64,000 nucleotides of DNA from a bacterium (GCA_017442645.1 JAFRZH010000031.1:1-64000); one strand, 5' to 3'. Positions 11,959 through 22,769 are shown, counted from the stretch's first letter. Program-made: numbers and translations. Notes: generated by a model from the letters alone, not told the origin.

Positions 11959-12057
11959 ATTTTTATCAAGAGATAAAGATTAAAGAAGTATAGTTTTTTT
12001 ATTGTCTTTTTTCAAGGCAGTTTTGAAAAAGAGTTTTGAAAAAGAATTTCTTAAATT

Positions 12058-12086
12058 TTGATTTTTATTGGATAAACGAATATAAT
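12058..12086 (+). promoter_or_regulatory. Promoter of the PilB gene
   Basis: TTGATT and TATAAT are separated by 17 bp. Transcription would start near 12093, giving a leader of about 78 nt that contains the hairpin at 12127-12160. Confidence 0.6.
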
Positions 12087-12126
12087 AAAAGGGAAGATTC
12101 TTTTTCTCTACTTTTGAAAAGGGGAA

Positions 12127-12160
12127 AAAGAAGAAAAGTCAGACTTTTACTCTTTTTTTA
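12127..12160 (+). promoter_or_regulatory. Terminator-like hairpin in the pilB leader
   Basis: AAGAAGAAAAG pairs imperfectly with CTTTTACTCTT around a TCAGA loop and is followed by seven T. It lies between the promoter and the ATG, so it may attenuate transcription or be only a copy of the repeated word. Confidence 0.45.
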
Positions 12161-12170
12161 TTTGAGAACT

Positions 12171-13754
12171 ATGGGAAATTCACTCATTTCATCGATTCTT
12201 GAAGTAGATGCTGTAAAGGCATTACAAGTGGATTTTACTCAACTCAAAAAAATTCCCAAAGAAACTGCGGAAAAAATTCAAACCTTGATTTATTACAAAG
12301 ATCCAGATAATACCTTATATCTTTTGACGACTAATAATTATACGGAAGGAGTCAGAAATGTTTTGCAACAGCTTGAAAATGCGGGGTTTAAAACGAAAGT
12401 TTTCTATACTTCTGTGGAAGGTTTTAATGAAGCTTTAACGTGGTATCAGAGATTAGCAGAGCAGGAGAGTCAGCAACAAGAAAAACAAAAACAACAACAA
12501 GAAGCTGCTTGAGAAGGTGCTTTATCCATGATGAAAAGCTTATATGAAAAAAGGGATTCGATGGAACCTTGAGATTTTATCTTAGAGATGGTGCGTCTTT
12601 CTTTTCAGGCTTGAGCTTCGGATCTTCATTTTCAACCAGAATTAAATAATGTGATTTTGAGACTCAGACTTAATGGAGTGATGAAAAATATTATCACTTT
12701 TGATGGAAAGGATTTCGTTAAATTTCTTCAAAAACTCAAGTTCATGTCTGGTGTAAAGATGAATATCAATTATATCCCTCAAGATGGAAGATTTTCTTTT
12801 CAATCTACCACTCCGCAAGGAGTACAAAAAAAAGTCGATGCCAGGGTGAACTTTATGCCAGGAATCGAGAACGAATCAACGGTAATCAGATTTTTGGACT
12901 CTGATAAAGGAGTTTCTACTTTTGAGCAAATTGGTTTTACAGATAGAAACTATGAACTTATCAAAAAATATATGCACAAGACAACGGGGGTAAATATTGT
13001 AACTTGACCAACAGGATCGTGAAAAACAACAACTTTGTATTCGATTCTTCATGCTCTCAATGATGGTGAAACGAAAATTATCACTCTAGAAGATCCTGTG
13101 GAATATGAGGTTCCTTGAATTCAACAGTCTCAGATTAATTATGAAAAAGGGTATGATTATGAAACGGGATTGAAAGCGATCCTTAGACATGATCCGGATA
13201 TTATTTTGGTGTGAGAAACGAGATCAAAAGAAACCGCAGAGATTTCGATCAATGCTGCTCTTACGGGACATCTTGTATTTACTACGCTCCATACCAATAG
13301 TGCAGTTGCTTCGATTGGAAGACTTCTTTCTATGGAAGTACAACCGTATCTTCTTGCTCCTGCTTTGCAGATGATTCTTGCTCAGAGGCTTGTGCGTAAA
13401 CTTTGTCCTCACTGTAAAACTAAAAGAAAAGCTACTTATGCGGAAGATGAACAGATTTCTAAAGCTTTGAAAGATCTTACTAATTTATGAGTACAAGTTC
13501 CTCCATATACGGGAGAAGTTTTCGATGCTGTCTGATGTTCTCAATGTAATAATACGGGATATACGACGAGATATGCGGTTTTGGAACTTCTTGAAATTGA
13601 TGATGAAATCAGAAAAATTATTATCGATAGGGGAACGGATTTTGATGTGTATGCGAGAGCAAGACAAATGGGATATATTACGATGCAAGAAGATGGAATT
13701 ATGAAATCTTTGAAAGGAGAAACAACCATTGCGGAAGTTAATAGAGTAACATAA
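12171..13754 (+). CDS. Type IV pilus/type II secretion ATPase (PilB/GspE/PilT family)
   Basis: 527 residues. A 110-residue N-terminal domain and a Gln-rich linker are followed by ASDLHFQPE, then Walker A GPTGSGKTT (279-286, with two glycines as TGA), Asp box and Walker [11 protein letters not shown], and TLHTNSA. A tetracysteine zinc motif (CPHC...CSQCNNTGY) near residues 415-460 favours PilB/GspE over PilT. These hexameric cytoplasmic ATPases power pilin assembly or secretion. The ATG at 12171 was chosen over 12036 because the promoter lies in between. In this lineage pili may serve host attachment and DNA uptake. Confidence 0.92.
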
Positions 13755-13783
13755 AAAAAGGAGAAAAGTCTGACTTTTATTTT
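13752..13783 (+). terminator. Terminator-like hairpin after pilB
   Basis: AAAGTC and GACTTT surround one T at about 13765-13777; the wider stem has a TCTGA loop and a T-rich tail. It ends about 13 bp before the next ATG. Confidence 0.5.
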
Positions 13784-13796
13784 ATGAACTGATGAA

Positions 13797-15437
13797 ATGG
13801 CATTAGAGTATGGAAATAATTTTGACTCAAAAGATATTGCCGCTTCTGCAACAGAAGCTTGCAATAAATATGATGTATCTTGAATTGAAATGAATTTATC
13901 ATCTCAAGAAATGAATAATCAAGAAACTTCATATAATGCGAGGTGGAATAATATTGAAAAGACGATGCAATTAAATGAAAGGGTAAAACAATTAAAAAAT
14001 TTTGTTGTAGATTCTGAAAATCAGATTGCAGAATTACTAAGACAGTTAGAAGCTTATGAAAAAAAAGTAAATTCAAATATTTCTGTTTGAGAGTCTTTTG
14101 CTATGTCTGTTCTCCCTTGATTGGGACATCTTTGGACTTTAGCAAAACATTTAGATGGATTTGCTGATTCTATTTGATATATCACTAATCTTTTTAATAA
14201 AAAATGAAATACTCTTGCAACTGTTAAATCTGAACTTATAAATTTGAAAAATAAATTTAATGATATTGATCAAGGTCTTTATGATATGGTAACTAAAAAT
14301 GATACTACAAAAATTAATAAATATTCGTATGCGATATGATTTCTTAAAGCTTCTGGAGAGATTGTTGATAGTACAGTTTCAAAGGAGAAACGTGAGAAAT
14401 TAAAATTTTTAAGGTCAAAAATGGCTTCTATAAATGCCGATTATATTATTTTAAAACGTTGGGACGCTACAGATTGACGTGATAAATTTAGAATTCGTAG
14501 AAATCATATTATTAACTCATTAATTGATATTATCAATGATCCAGATGTAAAAAATGCGATTAATTCCATGCCAGCTGGAACAGATAAGGAAAAATATCAA
14601 GAATTACTTACAACTGATTTAAATGTATTAAAAAATAGTTTAAATTCTGAACTCTTTTATTGAGTTTCCTCTGATTCTTCAACAAAAAAAACTGATGATT
14701 ATTGGAGACAAATTAATGGTATATATAATAAAGTTGCTGAAGTATTTAAGATTACAGAATTAAGTCTAATTCCATATATGGCTCAAGATCTTGATATGAG
14801 TTCTTTTTTGATGGGAACTGATATGCAAAAGAGAGTAGATGAATATTATCAATCTCAGCTTCAAGTTAAAGAATTAGTTAAGGCAACTGTTGAAACAAGT
14901 GTGATTTTGGCTTTAGAATCAGTGTGATGAAATGTATTAGCTCCAGTGGTTTGATGAGCATTAACAAATTGTTTGTTTGAATTGTGAGAACAAGATACTA
15001 ATGGACAGTTTGATGGTACAAAGGTATATCAAAAAACGTTAACTTGAGCTATTGATTGAGTCTCTATTGGTAAGGTTTCTTGACTATTTAAAAATTTGAT
15101 TAAAGATTGAAAATTCACATTTAAAGCAACAGGAAAAACTTTGGATGCAGCTGATGAATTGTTAAAATTGAAAAATTTACCTGAAGATGCTAAAATTATG
15201 AAAAATGTGTGAAAAGCTCGGACTGAAATATGAGAAGATGAAGTTAAAAATGTTCTTAATTCTGCCGTTACTTGAGATTTTGATGTAAATAATATGATTT
15301 GAGTTTGATTGTCAGATGGGACTACTAGATTACTTTGTCCTTTATGAAAACAAGGAAAGCTGTTAGATTTATCTTTAAAAGCAGTGAGACCATGAGCTAA
15401 CTCAGTAGCAACTAGTGTAATAAAAGCTAACTCTTAG
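13797..15437 (+). CDS. Large protein of unknown function
   Basis: 546 residues, not recognised. It starts with an acidic/polar segment, a predicted coiled coil around residues 45-100, then a long helical Lys/Asp/Asn-rich middle. A Gly-rich, moderately hydrophobic C-terminal third follows (residues 375-440: VGGNVLAPVVGGALTN). No signal peptide or enzymatic motif is seen. Glycine is encoded mostly by TGA, which fully hid this gene under the standard code. The ATG at 13797 was chosen because it is the only in-frame ATG near the upstream hairpin. It follows pilB directly but the hairpin between them argues against obligatory co-transcription. Confidence 0.7.
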
Positions 15438-15457
15438 AAAGAGTCAGCTTTTTTTCT
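15422..15457 (+). terminator. Intrinsic terminator overlapping a stop codon
   Basis: AAAGCTAACTCTT pairs with AGAGTCAGCTTT across AGAA, followed by a T-run. The TAG stop of the upstream gene lies inside the stem. Confidence 0.8.
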
Positions 15458-15461
15458 TTTT

Positions 15462-16784
15462 TTATAAGGTTTTACTTGTAACAATTTTCCCCTTTTCACA
15501 TCCATTGAGTTTATTGAGTGATTCTGCTTTATTTCGATATGCTGTTTTGATATCAGAATATGTTCCTATGGTTCGTCCTTCCACAAGTCCTTTCATGACA
15601 ATATAGGTATCACAAGAAATTTTTGTATTAGGATTTGTATTCTTTCCGATTAATTTCTTTTCAAAGGCGGTTTGGAAATACGGATAATTTTCATCTGTTT
15701 GGGCAATATGGTCAAATTTTGTTGTCTTTTTCTGAGAAAGAGAAATATTATTTGAGGTGAGTAAATGCTTAATCGCATCAAGCATGGTATATTCTTGGAT
15801 AACTTCTGGTAAGGTTGGTTCTGGTGTCGTAATGGTAGGAGTTTGCGGAAGAGTAGTTGTTATTTCAGTTTCACTTGTATTTTCATTATTTCAAGAAAGG
15901 TTTTCTTTTGTATTTCATGAGTTTATGTTGATAGGATGATATTGAAGAATGATGCCATCTCCGAGTTGAAAATGGTTATCTTCAAATTTTGATCCTGCTA
16001 GAGTATTTTCTTCAGAAAAAAGATTAACATATTTTAAAAAGTCAAAATTTTTTAATTTAGTGATAGGAATGTATTGATCAATTTTTTGAATAAGTTCTTC
16101 CTCTCCAAATTTCATTACTCAGGTATAGAGGAGAGAAAATAATAACAATAAATAATAAATCCAAGCAGTAAATAAAGCTCTTATTTTATGAAATCCTGCA
16201 ACGTCAAGCATTTTCCCTAAAATAACGTATGCTAGAAATCCCATAAATGAAGCAAGAACATAAGCTCGTTCAGAGAGAAATTCATACGCAATATAAAATA
16301 CAGCAGTTGCAATGATTAAACTTAAAATGAAGATAATCCATTGTCCGTAATAGATCTTTTTATGTCTCTTTTTTGATGTTGGTTGTGCTTTTTGTTTTAC
16401 ATCATTTCTAAGCATTGTTTCTGCATAACTATTCTTTTTTTCTTTTTTAGGGGTATCTTCTTGTTTAGTTTCTTCTTGTTTTTCTAATTTTTCTTTCTGA
16501 TTTTCTTTTTTTTCTTCCTTGAAAGCAGAATCTTCTTGATTTATTTCAGATTCATGAGAAGCATCAGATTTTTCATCTTTTTCTTTATTTTCAGAAGAAG
16601 GAATATTTTGTTCTCATTTCTTTTTTTTGGAAAGAAGGCAATAAAATAACGAAAAAATAATTAAAACTCCAGCGTTAATTACTGCTAATTGATAAAAAAA
16701 AGGTTGATGCATAAAGTATCCAATTAGTCCCATTTGGATGACAAGAAGATAAATCGCAAAGAGAAGAAACAACCTTTTATTCAT
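15462..16784 (-). CDS. Membrane protein with charged cytoplasmic insert, unknown
   Basis: 440 residues. Two hydrophobic segments at the N-terminus (residues 4-24 and 32-51) are followed by a Lys/Glu-rich linker of about 75 residues (contains EKDEKSDAS, a copy of the repeated word). Three more membrane segments lie around 145-220. The C-terminal half is probably extracytoplasmic and ends in a domain starting MLDAIKHLLTSNNISLSQ that resembles repeats seen in cell-surface proteins, though I cannot assign it. Function unknown; the topology suggests an envelope sensor or anchor. Confidence 0.7.
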
Positions 16785-16913
16785 TGTAATAAAAACAAAA
16801 TATAAATCATTGAAAAAATAAGTAAAGAAATCTGATTTTCAACAGGATTATCGAAAAAACTGCTATACATTGGTTTACCCTTTTTTTGACAATCCTCTTG
16901 AAATAAAGACAAT

Positions 16914-16942
16914 TTGATTTTTAAGAAAAATACTAGTATAAT
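16914..16942 (+). promoter_or_regulatory. Promoter giving a leaderless mRNA
   Basis: TTGATT and TATAAT are 17 bp apart. The ATG at 16950 is seven bases after the -10 box, which is where transcription should begin. Confidence 0.6.
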
Positions 16943-16949
16943 TAATCTA

Positions 16950-17879
16950 ATGTATTCTTTATTTTTTTCATTGATGATTGAATCATTCTTAGCATATCAA
17001 CAGTTTAAACAAAAAGAACTTTTAAGGGTATTGAATCTTCCTCCTAAAAAGAGTTTTTTCGCTATTATCAAAAGTCTCTTTCAAACGAACAATCATTTAT
17101 GATTTCCTGAATTTTCAAAAATCGATAAAAATCTTAGTTCTTATTTATCTTCTCTGACCAAAGAAAATTATGCAGAAAGAACGGAACAATATTTAAAGGA
17201 ACTTGTTTATATCAGAAAAAAAGAAGAAAATCCTGAATGTAAACTTGCATTATCTTATATCAAGAGTAGAATCCTTGATAGGAAGGACAAACTTTTTTAT
17301 GGCTGTACACATTCCCTTGAACTTTTAAAAAGACATTTAATTAAAGGAGATATTTTACTTTTGAGCAAAAAGAATAGATTATCTATCGATCTTTGAAGTA
17401 ATCTTCTCAAATGTGTTAATGATTTATATTTAACCAATTTTACGCATTGTATGATTTTTTTAAAAAAGGATAGAGATGCTCTGTTGGTAAGACATGCAAC
17501 CCAACGAACTTCTCAAGGAATTGCTTGAATTGAAGAAACATCATTAGAAGATTATCTTTTTAGTCGTAGCAGATGTAATGTTATTGGATGTGATATCCTT
17601 GTTCTTAGGCCCAAAGACAGAATCAAAAAAGCTATTTTAAAATTTAGTGAAGAAAGAGTTTGAGGAAAATATGATTTTGAAGCAGCTTTGTTGCAAGGAT
17701 TAGACATTGAACAAACGGAAGATGAAAGGTATAATTGTGTAGAACTTATTACTCAGGGGATTAATTCTCAAAAAGAATCTTACCAAAAGCTTAGGAAGAA
17801 AAAGTTTCCTAATGATTTTCTTGCTTATCTTAATGATTTTAAACCTATCTATTTAGGAACTTTAAGACAAAAAGATTAA
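16950..17879 (+). CDS. Permuted papain-like (YiiX/NlpC-P60 superfamily) hydrolase
   Basis: 309 residues. The circularly permuted NlpC/P60 pattern is visible: GDILLLSKK, then NFTHCMIFLKKDRDALLVRHAT with the candidate His, CDILVLRP, and finally DERYNCVELI with the candidate nucleophile Cys. Family members hydrolyse amide, peptide or acyl bonds, and some act on peptidoglycan or lipids. A hydrophobic first 15 residues suggest membrane association. The ATG at 16950 was preferred to TTG at 16914 because the promoter boxes occupy 16914-16942. Confidence 0.65.
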
Positions 17880-17900
17880 AAGTGAGGATTAATTTTCATT

Positions 17901-18290
17901 TTAACACTCCAGAAAATGGAGAACATTTTGATGAAGGGGGAGTTCTTTCGCTTCTTCTGTGGAGAAGTATCCATAATCAACACATTCTCTATCTCCTTTT
18001 TGAATCTCAACCTTTGAAGGAAGAGAAACTTCATAGAAAGCCAGTCAGACTCCTACCCCTTTTTCTTGGTAATAGTAAGCAATAAAATGTGTAATTTTTG
18101 TATTTATTTCAACATTTTCTGTAATTCCAAGTTCTTCAGAAAGTTCTCTTTGGATCGTTTCTTGAGGAGTTTCTCCGTATTCGATTCCACCTCCGGGGAA
18201 ATCTCGAATTCCTTTTGCTTCTTTGATGAGAAGAAATTTATGTTCTTCATTGTAAATGAGTGCTTTTGCACTGAGTCTATACATTGGCAT
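17901..18290 (-). CDS. Nudix hydrolase
   Basis: 129 residues, a single Nudix domain. The Nudix box reads GGGIEYGETPQETIQREL continuing into SEELGI and matches the GX5EX7REUXEEXGU signature. It hydrolyses a nucleoside diphosphate linked to another group; the substrate is not predictable. An in-frame upstream ATG (18320) would add a hydrophobic stretch but lies in the spacer to the next gene, so MPMYRLSAKAL is taken as the start. It is convergent with the permuted-papain gene, 21 bp apart. Confidence 0.88.
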
Positions 18291-18341
18291 AATGAGTGAA
18301 ATAAGAAAAAATAAAAACAAAAACAGACTTTTTATCTTTTT

Positions 18342-19115
18342 TTACTTTTGAGCTTGTGATTTTGTCCATTCAGAAATACCTTTTACTGCATCAAGTACTT
18401 CTACAGGGATCATCCAAACCGTTGTATTTGATTGGTCTGAACTAAGATCATTGATAGATTGAAGGGTTCTCAAATGTAAAGCACCTGGAACTTCAGCAAG
18501 CATTTTAGCAGCTTTTTGAAGATTCTCAGCAGATTGAACTTCTCCTTCCGCAGTAATAATTTTTGCTCTTTTTTCTCTTTCAGCTTCAGCTTGTTTACCA
18601 ATTGTTCTCTGAAGTTCTGAAGGGATAATAATATCTTTCAACTCTACAGAAAGTACATCAACTCCCCAAGCATCAGATTTTTCATCTACGATGGCTTTAA
18701 TTTTTTTACTTGCTTCCTCTCTTTTTGCAAGAAGTTCATCAAGATCAAACTGTCCTACAATATTTCTCATCGTTGTTTGAGCAAATTGACTCATGGCATA
18801 ATCCAAATTACGAACATTGATCACTGCTTTATTTACTTCCTCCTCTTTGACTCTGAAATAAATTACCGCATTGATTCTACAAGAAACGTTATCTTTTGTC
18901 ATAGCCTCTTGACTTGGGACATCTACTGCTTTTTCTCTGATATCAACCGTATCTGTAGTTTGAATAATAGGGATAATCAAAGTCAATCCAGGAGTCAAAA
19001 TTCTGGTATATTTTCCGAAAGTATACAATACTTTTCTTTCATATTGTCTAACTTGTCTTACGGTTAAACACAAGAAAATAATGACAAGCATGATAAAAAA
19101 AACAATTCCCTCCAT
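18342..19115 (-). CDS. SPFH/band 7 stomatin-like membrane protein
   Basis: 257 residues. One N-terminal membrane anchor (residues 4-20) is followed by the band 7 domain: VLYTFGKYTRILTPGL, MTKDNVSCRINAVIYFRV, AQTTMRNIVGQFDLDELLAKRE and KDIIIPSELQRTIGKQAEAE. It continues into a coiled coil with TAEGEVQSAENLQKAA. Stomatin-like proteins oligomerise in membranes and organise microdomains or proteases. The usual NfeD partner is not adjacent. The gene stands alone with a 40-bp gap to the Nudix gene. Confidence 0.92.
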   Translation of the reverse strand: MEGIVFFIMLVIIFLCLTVRQVRQYERKVLYTFGKYTRILTPGLTLIIPIIQTTDTVDIREKAVDVPSQEAMTKDNVSCRINAVIYFRVKEEEVNKAVINVRNLDYAMSQFAQTTMRNIVGQFDLDELLAKREEASKKIKAIVDEKSDAWGVDVLSVELKDIIIPSELQRTIGKQAEAEREKRAKIITAEGEVQSAENLQKAAKMLAEVPGALHLRTLQSINDLSSDQSNTTVWMIPVEVLDAVKGISEWTKSQAQK

Positions 19116-19231
19116 CTTTCATTATGATTAAGAAATAAAACTAGTTTTTATATAAAAAAATTATTCATTTAGTCAAGGGAAAGTGTGGTGTAATACAAAA
19201 CAAGAAGACATGATAAAGTAATGTAAAAAAA

Positions 19232-19405
19232 TTAATTTTTTGCATTTTGTTCAATATCAAAATCTATAAAATCAGATAAGTATGAAGTATCATTATTTCC
19301 TAAAATTTCATTTTTAAGACTATTTAATTCTCTTTTCGTTGCGTTTTTATTTTCTTGGTTTTTTTCTGAAGAAGATATAGTTTCCTTTTCTTTCCTTTTA
19401 TTTTT
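19232..19405 (-). pseudogene. Orphan open frame lacking a start codon
   Basis: About 57 codons end at TAA 19232-19234 with a protein-like C-terminus (SYLSDFIDFDIEQNAKN). Upstream in frame lies TAA at 19406-19408, and no ATG, GTG or TTG occurs in the open part. It sits directly after a consensus promoter and AAGGAGG. It may be a small gene that lost its start or suffered a frameshift, or a regulatory leader. Confidence 0.3.
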
Positions 19406-19420
19406 TTATAACGTAAAGTT

Positions 19421-19456
19421 CCTCCTTAATTATAAGCGTTTTTTCTTTCTTGTCAA
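19421..19456 (-). promoter_or_regulatory. Perfect consensus promoter plus AAGGAGG
   Basis: TTGACA (19451-19456) and TATAAT (19429-19434) are 16 bp apart, and AAGGAGG follows at 19421-19427. This is the best promoter/ribosome-site combination in the window, yet no start codon follows at the right distance. Confidence 0.6.
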
Positions 19457-19550
19457 AATATGCGGAAAAGTTTTTTTGCGAAACATTTCTGTATTGCAAA
19501 AGTAAAAATTTTTTTTAACATGAAGATGTTTTACTTCGTTATACAAGAAA

Positions 19551-20852
19551 ATGAAATTGAAAAGTCTGATTTTTTTCTCTTTTTGTCTTATTTTTTGTGG
19601 ATGTACTTCTGAACAAGGGGGAAAATGAGAACTTACTTTTCCGCAAGAAATCACGCTTTCGCAAGAAGAAAATGAGAAGCTCTCTTATGCATTAGAGGGA
19701 GTGTTTTATGGAAGAAATTGGAACGGTGCATGGCAAAGTGTAGCGTGAATTACTCCTGAAGAGAAGCGAGAAAGTAGGATTCAACAAGAAAAATTTATTT
19801 TCAATCTTTTGAATCAAACGTATGAGGCTAATTTTCTCACCGAAGATTCTGAAGATGTCCCTTTGAAATTAGATTTTCAACTTTATGAAGTCGATAATGG
19901 ATATGACGGAGAGGAAATTGGAGGGAAATGGAAACAAATGATTTTTGAGAAAAGTTCTCTCGATCGTATCGTTCAAGATCTTTTCTGAGCTTCAAGAAAG
20001 GAGAAAATGGATACGGATCAGTTAAATCGTGAAGTGGGAATTGATGGATTTTTGCTTAGTGGAGAGCAGTATTATTTTTTTAATTATCAGTATTATGGAG
20101 ATCTTTTGATTCACAATAAAGGAAGAGGGACTCGCTTTCTGATTTTCAAGGTAGAACAAGAGTCAGAGTCAGATTTTTCTTTTTTTACTACCTATGAAGA
20201 TGATGCTTTGAGCGGAGTTTGTGAAGTAGATTTTAAAGCTGTGAAAAAGCCGTGAAGTGCCTTTGGATATACGGTGAAAGAATTTCGTGTGCAGAACTGT
20301 GAAAAAATGGGAGAATATGAAGTGTTACCAGAAGGATCTTCTCCTTTATTGCGGGGAAGTGAAAAGTTCATTACGAAAACCGCAGGGGGAAGCACGTTTT
20401 GAGAAAAAAGAGAAATAAGTCTGGATTTGAACAACGATGGTATCGAAGAATATTTTTCGATCGGTTATGATAGTCCTAATGGAAGTTTGCTTTTGGGAGT
20501 AAATGGTGAGAGAGGAAGAAATTTTGTGTATGATTTTACTGATGAGGTGACTGCTACGACGGGAGAAGAAATCGTTGATGCCACTGCTCCTCAGAGAATT
20601 GAGTTTCATTTTGGAGATTTTGATCAAGACCAAGAAAAAGAAGTTTTTGTTGCGATTTCAAACGGGAAAGAAGTTCTTGAAGGAGTGATTTATAAACTTT
20701 GAGGAGAAGAAGGATTTTATGAAATCGGAAGATTGAAAGGAAAAGAATATTTTGTCTTCGATGAAGAAAAGGGAGTTTTTTATGCTCCTTATGCTCAAAA
20801 GGGACTTTCAAGGACTTTTGTTTGGAAAGAAGGAAAATTGGTAGTAAAATAG
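19551..20852 (+). CDS. Lipoprotein with FG-GAP-like Asp-rich repeats
   Basis: 433 residues. The lipoprotein signal MKLKSLIFFSLCLIFCGCTS ends in a lipobox-like FCGC. Two Asp-rich loops near residues 295 and 345 (LDLNNDGIEEYF and FGDFDQDQEKEVF) resemble calcium-binding FG-GAP/VCBS or dockerin-type loops of beta-propeller surface proteins. A membrane-anchored extracytoplasmic protein is likely; ligand unknown. The signal peptide is partly encoded by the repeated word AAAAGTCTGATTTTTT, an unusual place for it. A GC-rich terminator follows. Confidence 0.75.
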
Positions 20853-20875
20853 CATTTCTCATGAATCTATTTGTA

Positions 20876-20904
20876 GGGACGGGATTCTTTCCGTCCTTTT
20901 TTTT
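20876..20904 (+). terminator. Intrinsic terminator of the lipoprotein gene
   Basis: GGACGG pairs with CCGTCC (20877-20882 with 20891-20896), followed by eight T. It lies against the stop codon of the convergent glycosyltransferase gene. Confidence 0.85.
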
Positions 20905-21772
20905 ATTCAAATCTTCCTCATTTCCCTTTTATTCCATCGATGATTCATCTAAAAGCATACTTATAATTTTTAAATCCAAAATTTTTTGGAAAGATTATTA
21001 TCAAATATCATAAAAGTACAAAATAAGAAAAGGAATACTGAACCAAGTTTGCATGTTTTTTAAGAAATAAAATTCTATTACGAAACATAAAATAAGTATA
21101 ATATGGTTTTACTTTTTTAGTTGCAGACTCTTCTTTATGAATAATTCAATCGACGTTTAATGCATAGGATTGATATCATGCTTTTTTTGCTCTCATGCAA
21201 AAATCCGTTTCTTCTCGATAAGCAAAAAACTTATCATCAAGTCATCAAATCTTTTCAAGTAATTCTACTGGAATTGCCATACAGGAACCTGTAACATAAT
21301 CAACTTCTTCATATTCTCATTCTATTGATTTTAGCCTTGAGCTCGATCCTGTCCGTAAATTTAAATACGATCCAATTGCTTGAATTTCTCAACTTGATCA
21401 TTTTATAATCGGTCAATAAATTCATTTTTGGTGATGTTCTTCTATTCATTTTACAAACTTTGAAAGAAAATCTTTTTCAACGATACAATCATTATTCAAC
21501 AAGAGAACATAATCAGATTTTTCTTGTTTTAAAATTTGTTTGATATTAAAGTTATTTCATCAAGTAAATCATAAATTAGTATCAGATTTATTAATCGTAA
21601 TTTTATCATTATTTCAATATTTTTCTTTTAATTTTTCATATTCATTATTTTTAGATCAGTTATCTAAAAGAAAAATCCTAAAATTTAAAAAATCTGACTG
21701 TAAGAGTGAATCTATACAGTGTATTGTATCATTTAGTCAGTTTCGGTTTAGGATTGAGATTGCTAGTTGCAT
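20903..21772 (-). CDS. Family 2 glycosyltransferase (rhamnosyltransferase-like)
   Basis: 289 residues. GT-A features: LAISILNRNGLNDTIHCIDS, LDNGSKNN, NLGFTGGNNFNIK, DYVLLLNNDCIVE (DXD-like), YVTGSCMAIP and GGLDDKFFAYREETDFCMRA, a classic acceptor/catalytic segment. A C-terminal hydrophobic segment (FSYFVLLGYLIIIF) suggests membrane contact. It probably adds a sugar to a surface glycan. It is the last gene of the leftward glycan operon. Dense TGA codons (for example at FTGGNN) hide it completely under the standard code. Confidence 0.88.
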
Positions 21773-21789
21773 TTATTCGTTAATATAAA

Positions 21790-22769
21790 TTAAACATACT
21801 TACCCATTTTTCATTTAAAGATATCATGAATGGCATCTTTTATAAATTTAAGAGTGTTCTTTCATTTAAGACCAAAAATTATTAGTACACCGCACATATG
21901 GATGAATAAGTATATATATATGAGAATATTTTTATATCGAGGAAAAAATTTTTTTCTAAAATATACAACATTTCTTAAGTAATAATATAATGCTAATCAA
22001 GGTTTTTTTGCAACAGACCTTGCAGACTTGTGGTATAAAATTATTTTAGTATTAACATAAGTTTTTATTCATAGAGTATGTGCATAATATGAATAATCAG
22101 CATCATCTAAATTGAAAAATAATTATTATCTTGTCATCATAAAGTTTTTAAAACATCTCTAGAATAAAACATCGCACATCATGAACACAGAACAGATTCA
22201 AGATAATCTTTTATTTCTATTAAATTGTGATTTTTTTTAAAAAAATAACTTCTAGGTCTTCACAAAAAATCAAAATCTGCTCATAAAAATCGAACATAAT
22301 CAATATCAGGATAAAAAACAATTTTTGGAGAAAGTAATGAATTAGAATATTTTTTTGTTCATTCTTCGAGTGAGCTTATTAAGTTTTCATTAACAATTGT
22401 ATCATTATTTAACCACATAATATATTCAAAATGATTTTGCCAAGCAAATTTCATTCAAAAATTATTTGCACCAGTAAATCAATAATTATCATTTAATGAA
22501 ATACAAATATTTCATCATTTGTAATCCGAAAAAGCTTCATCATTTTTAAAGATATCATTTTTTTCACAATTATAATTTGTTGGAATAAGTTCTTTTAGTC
22601 AAAATTCTGTAATTAATTTTTCTCTACTTCAATCTTTACTGCCATTATCAATAATTATGATGGAATAGTTGGAATCTTTATTATTCTTAATTAGAGAATC
22701 TAAGCATTCTTTTGTGTTTCTGTAATCATTTCGATTAATAATTAGAACTGCAATGTGATTGTTATACAT
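21790..22769 (-). CDS. Family 2 glycosyltransferase, interrupted by a frameshift
   Basis: The first part (residues 1-215) has HIAVLIINRNDYRNTKECLD, IIDNGSKDGS, NYGFTGANNFGMK and MWLNNDTIVNENL. The last part has NLDDADYSYYAHTLGIK, the equivalent of the family acceptor motif. The two parts lie in different frames: a run of five A at 22115-22119 (T on the coding strand) would need one more base. With it, about 326 residues result. Either a homopolymer sequencing error, phase variation, or a real inactivating mutation. The start overlaps the stop of the upstream GT4 gene by 8 bp. Confidence 0.75.

Larger units (their letters stand above)
19116..19550. other. 435-bp gap with promoter signals and an orphan open frame
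   Basis: No complete gene is seen. The minus strand carries a strong promoter and Shine-Dalgarno (next two entries) leading into an open frame with no usual start codon. The rest is AT-rich spacer upstream of the lipoprotein gene and of the stomatin-like gene. Confidence 0.6.
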
